From Colwellia_A sp041890515 (GTDB lineage: Bacteria > Pseudomonadota > Gammaproteobacteria > Enterobacterales > Alteromonadaceae): 64,000 nt of DNA. The stretch lies in assembly GCA_041890515.1 (NCBI GenBank), contig JASDWX010000122.1:48729-112728 (forward strand). The letters are read 5' to 3'. Both the position numbers and the translations under genes were made by a program. Of the stretch, positions 62,269-64,000 are shown one piece after another. Numbering within the stretch: the stretch's first letter is position 1; each line of letters opens with the position of its first letter. Below the pieces are notes generated by a model that saw nothing but the letters and a program-made list of their open reading frames with translations, was not told where the DNA came from and ran no database searches.

Positions 62269-63966
62269 ATGGATGATGACATTATTAGCAATACACGGAG
62301 CCTGTTAAGTTACCTGCCTGATTGGTTTAAATACACTTTATTTTACAGTGTATTATTTCTCAATTTTAATGTCTTGGCAGCGCATTTACCCACTGAAAAA
62401 CAAGTACCCCTTAAGATAGCCTTACCTGACAGAGCCACTATTAATGCTGCCCACGGAGAGGAATTTCAACTATTAGTTAATTTTCTAAAAGAATACTGGC
62501 AGATTTGGGCGATAGATAATCAACGAGAAGTCTCGTTTAGTTACATGCCTACAATTAAGGCTTATCAATCACTCGCTAATAATAGTATCGATATTGTTGC
62601 TATAACAGACCTTCAGAATAAACATTCAAATTTATTATTTAGCATTCCCTATGCGAAATGGAAACAAAGTGTTTTTCGTCGAGTCAAGAGTAATAAAAGC
62701 AATGGTATCCAAATTGGCATCTATTCTGAAGATCAAACCGCTTTAGGTTTTCTCGGTGATAATATTGAACGTTATTATTATCAAGATATTGATAAGCTAG
62801 TGGGTGATTATCAAAAATTTGATGCGTTATATGCAACGAAATCTTGGTTGCTTAATGATAAATTAAACGCGTATAAAATTAGTGGTGACTTTCATGTAAA
62901 CAAAAATGAAGCACCTGAAGTTTTCTTTCGCTTTGCTATTAACAAAAATAACAGATCGTTGATGCACACCATTAACGATGGCATTCGATCCATTAGTCAA
63001 CCGCAAGCTAAATTATGGAAGAGTAAATATGTAGACTTGAATAAAGGGAATATCTCATTAACTTTCGGATCTTATTTTACTCATTTATCGCTTTCAGAAA
63101 AAGAATTTATTATTGACAATAATACCCTTAATTTTCCTGTTCAATCTAGTGGTTTCCCTCCTTATATTATTACAACAAACTTGAATCATATTACTGAGCG
63201 AGGTCTTACTATTGATTTATTTAATATATCAACTCAACGAACCGGCATTGTCTACAAACCTGTTTATGTAAAAAATATTGAGCAAGTCTACTCCTCTTTA
63301 GAACAGCAAAAAATACATATTCTCCCTCTCGTTGAGCATAGCAAAGAAAGAGAAAAAAAGATCAAATTTTCAGTACCTTACTTAAAAGCTAGTTATAGTA
63401 TGATCTACCGTCACAATGACACAATCATTGACGGATTAAGTGGTATTGGTAGCAAAACGATTTCAGTAGTCAATAACTTTAATGTCACCCGATTATTGAT
63501 AGAAAAATTACCTTTCGCGAGCTTTAACACTTTTGATTCTATGATTGACGCCATTTCTTCTGTGTCATTAGGTGAGTCCGATGTATTTATAGGGGACTCG
63601 CTCATTTCATCCTACTTAGTTAAAGAATATCAATTATCTAATTTAACCAGCCAACCGATAATAAATTTTAATAATGAAGCGCAGTTTTCTTTCGCCAGTA
63701 AACTCGGTAATGATAATGCTATCAGTTTACTTAATCGCACCATTAAAAGTATTTCTGCTCATGATTTCGAACGGCTTTATGAAAAATGGAGCCAATCTGC
63801 CTTTCATGAAAATAATGTGGATAAAAAAATAGCTAACGCTTATCGAAACGTAAGTTATTTTTTCGCGGCTATGATGCTTTTGGGGCTTATTATTTTTTGG
63901 ATTTATTATCGACAACTCAGGGTAAGAAATCTTGCTGAACAAAAAATTAAGGCTATGTTCCCTTAA
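62269..63966 (+). CDS. Periplasmic-binding sensor protein (two SBP_bac_3-like domains), apparently truncated
   Basis: I start at ATG 62269 (565 residues); GTG 62215 is possible. A signal/anchor segment (YTLFYSVLFLNFNVLAAH) is followed by two solute-binding domains of the SBP_bac_3 type: about 50-235 (LPDRATINAAHGEEF, SYMPTIKAYQSL) and 280-510 (FPPYIITTNLNHITERGLTIDLF, KIKFSVPYLKASYSMIY). A TM helix (VSYFFAAMMLLGLIIFWIYY) leads into RQLRVRNLAEQKIKAMFP and a stop. In EvgS-like sensors that linker would enter a kinase or GGDEF domain, which is missing here. The gene is therefore probably a truncated sensor, though a natural stop cannot be excluded. Confidence 0.7.
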   Translation: MDDDIISNTRSLLSYLPDWFKYTLFYSVLFLNFNVLAAHLPTEKQVPLKIALPDRATINAAHGEEFQLLVNFLKEYWQIWAIDNQREVSFSYMPTIKAYQSLANNSIDIVAITDLQNKHSNLLFSIPYAKWKQSVFRRVKSNKSNGIQIGIYSEDQTALGFLGDNIERYYYQDIDKLVGDYQKFDALYATKSWLLNDKLNAYKISGDFHVNKNEAPEVFFRFAINKNNRSLMHTINDGIRSISQPQAKLWKSKYVDLNKGNISLTFGSYFTHLSLSEKEFIIDNNTLNFPVQSSGFPPYIITTNLNHITERGLTIDLFNISTQRTGIVYKPVYVKNIEQVYSSLEQQKIHILPLVEHSKEREKKIKFSVPYLKASYSMIYRHNDTIIDGLSGIGSKTISVVNNFNVTRLLIEKLPFASFNTFDSMIDAISSVSLGESDVFIGDSLISSYLVKEYQLSNLTSQPIINFNNEAQFSFASKLGNDNAISLLNRTIKSISAHDFERLYEKWSQSAFHENNVDKKIANAYRNVSYFFAAMMLLGLIIFWIYYRQLRVRNLAEQKIKAMFP

Positions 63967-64000
63967 ATTGTTGCTATACTGTATATAACATCAGTTGATG

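Noticed and set aside
1..64000. CRISPR array, complete insertion sequence or prophage
   Set aside because: No repeated spacer-like units, transposase, integrase or phage structural genes were recognised on either strand.

Overview
The window is an AT-rich stretch of a gammaproteobacterial chromosome, most likely a marine member of the Colwelliaceae/Alteromonadales. This is inferred from protein character and gene neighbourhoods (srkA-dsbA, a ccoG neighbour, cysDN-permease-cysC, a TPP-riboswitch/TonB receptor/PnuT operon, a HutF-type histidine pathway). No database search was run.

Positions 1 to about 39,100 form one large exopolysaccharide locus of the exosortase A (XrtA/PEP-CTERM) type. On the left, on the minus strand, are the TPR lipoprotein PrsT (running off the edge) and a fused UDP-GlcNAc 2-epimerase/UDP-ManNAc dehydrogenase. 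A plus-strand block (5.3-18.1 kb) carries xrtA behind a sigma-54-like promoter, a parallel beta-helix protein, a heparinase-type lyase lipoprotein, a Wzx-like flippase, a glycosyltransferase, two membrane acyltransferases and a frameshifted glycosyltransferase pseudogene. A minus-strand block (18.2-29.6 kb) carries a Wzy-like polymerase/ligase, four glycosyltransferases, a FemAB/CelD-like acyltransferase, a NodB deacetylase, an unassigned metal-site protein, a hexapeptide acetyltransferase and the priming sugar transferase. The plus-strand export block (29.8-35.6 kb) has the Wza-like lipoprotein, chain-length determinant, tyrosine autokinase, outer-membrane barrel and ExeA-like ATPase. The kinase/regulator pair PrsK/PrsR follows, convergent with the export block across a perfect-stem terminator. 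Precursors from WecBC and other sugars would be primed on lipid, extended, modified, flipped, polymerised and exported. No PEP-CTERM substrate protein was seen here.

From 39 to 64 kb the content is mainly housekeeping and nutrient acquisition: an RND efflux pair, tRNA-Arg(CCG), a DHH phosphoesterase, sulfate activation genes cysC and cysND with a decayed SLC13 permease between them, and a thiamine operon (TPP riboswitch, TonB receptor, YkoF-like protein, PnuT, kinase). An unusual three-gene unit follows (tandem-OB SSB-like protein, propeller/TM/SHOCT protein, TVP38 protein), then ccoG-srkA-dsbA, hutG-hutF under a HutC-like operator, and a periplasmic-binding sensor protein that stops just after its membrane helix at the right edge.

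The least-explained elements are the 711-codon propeller/TM/SHOCT protein and its partners, the conserved-looking unassigned protein at 23-24.1 kb, the wecB-wecC fusion, the sigma-54-like promoter before xrtA, and the two decaying genes.
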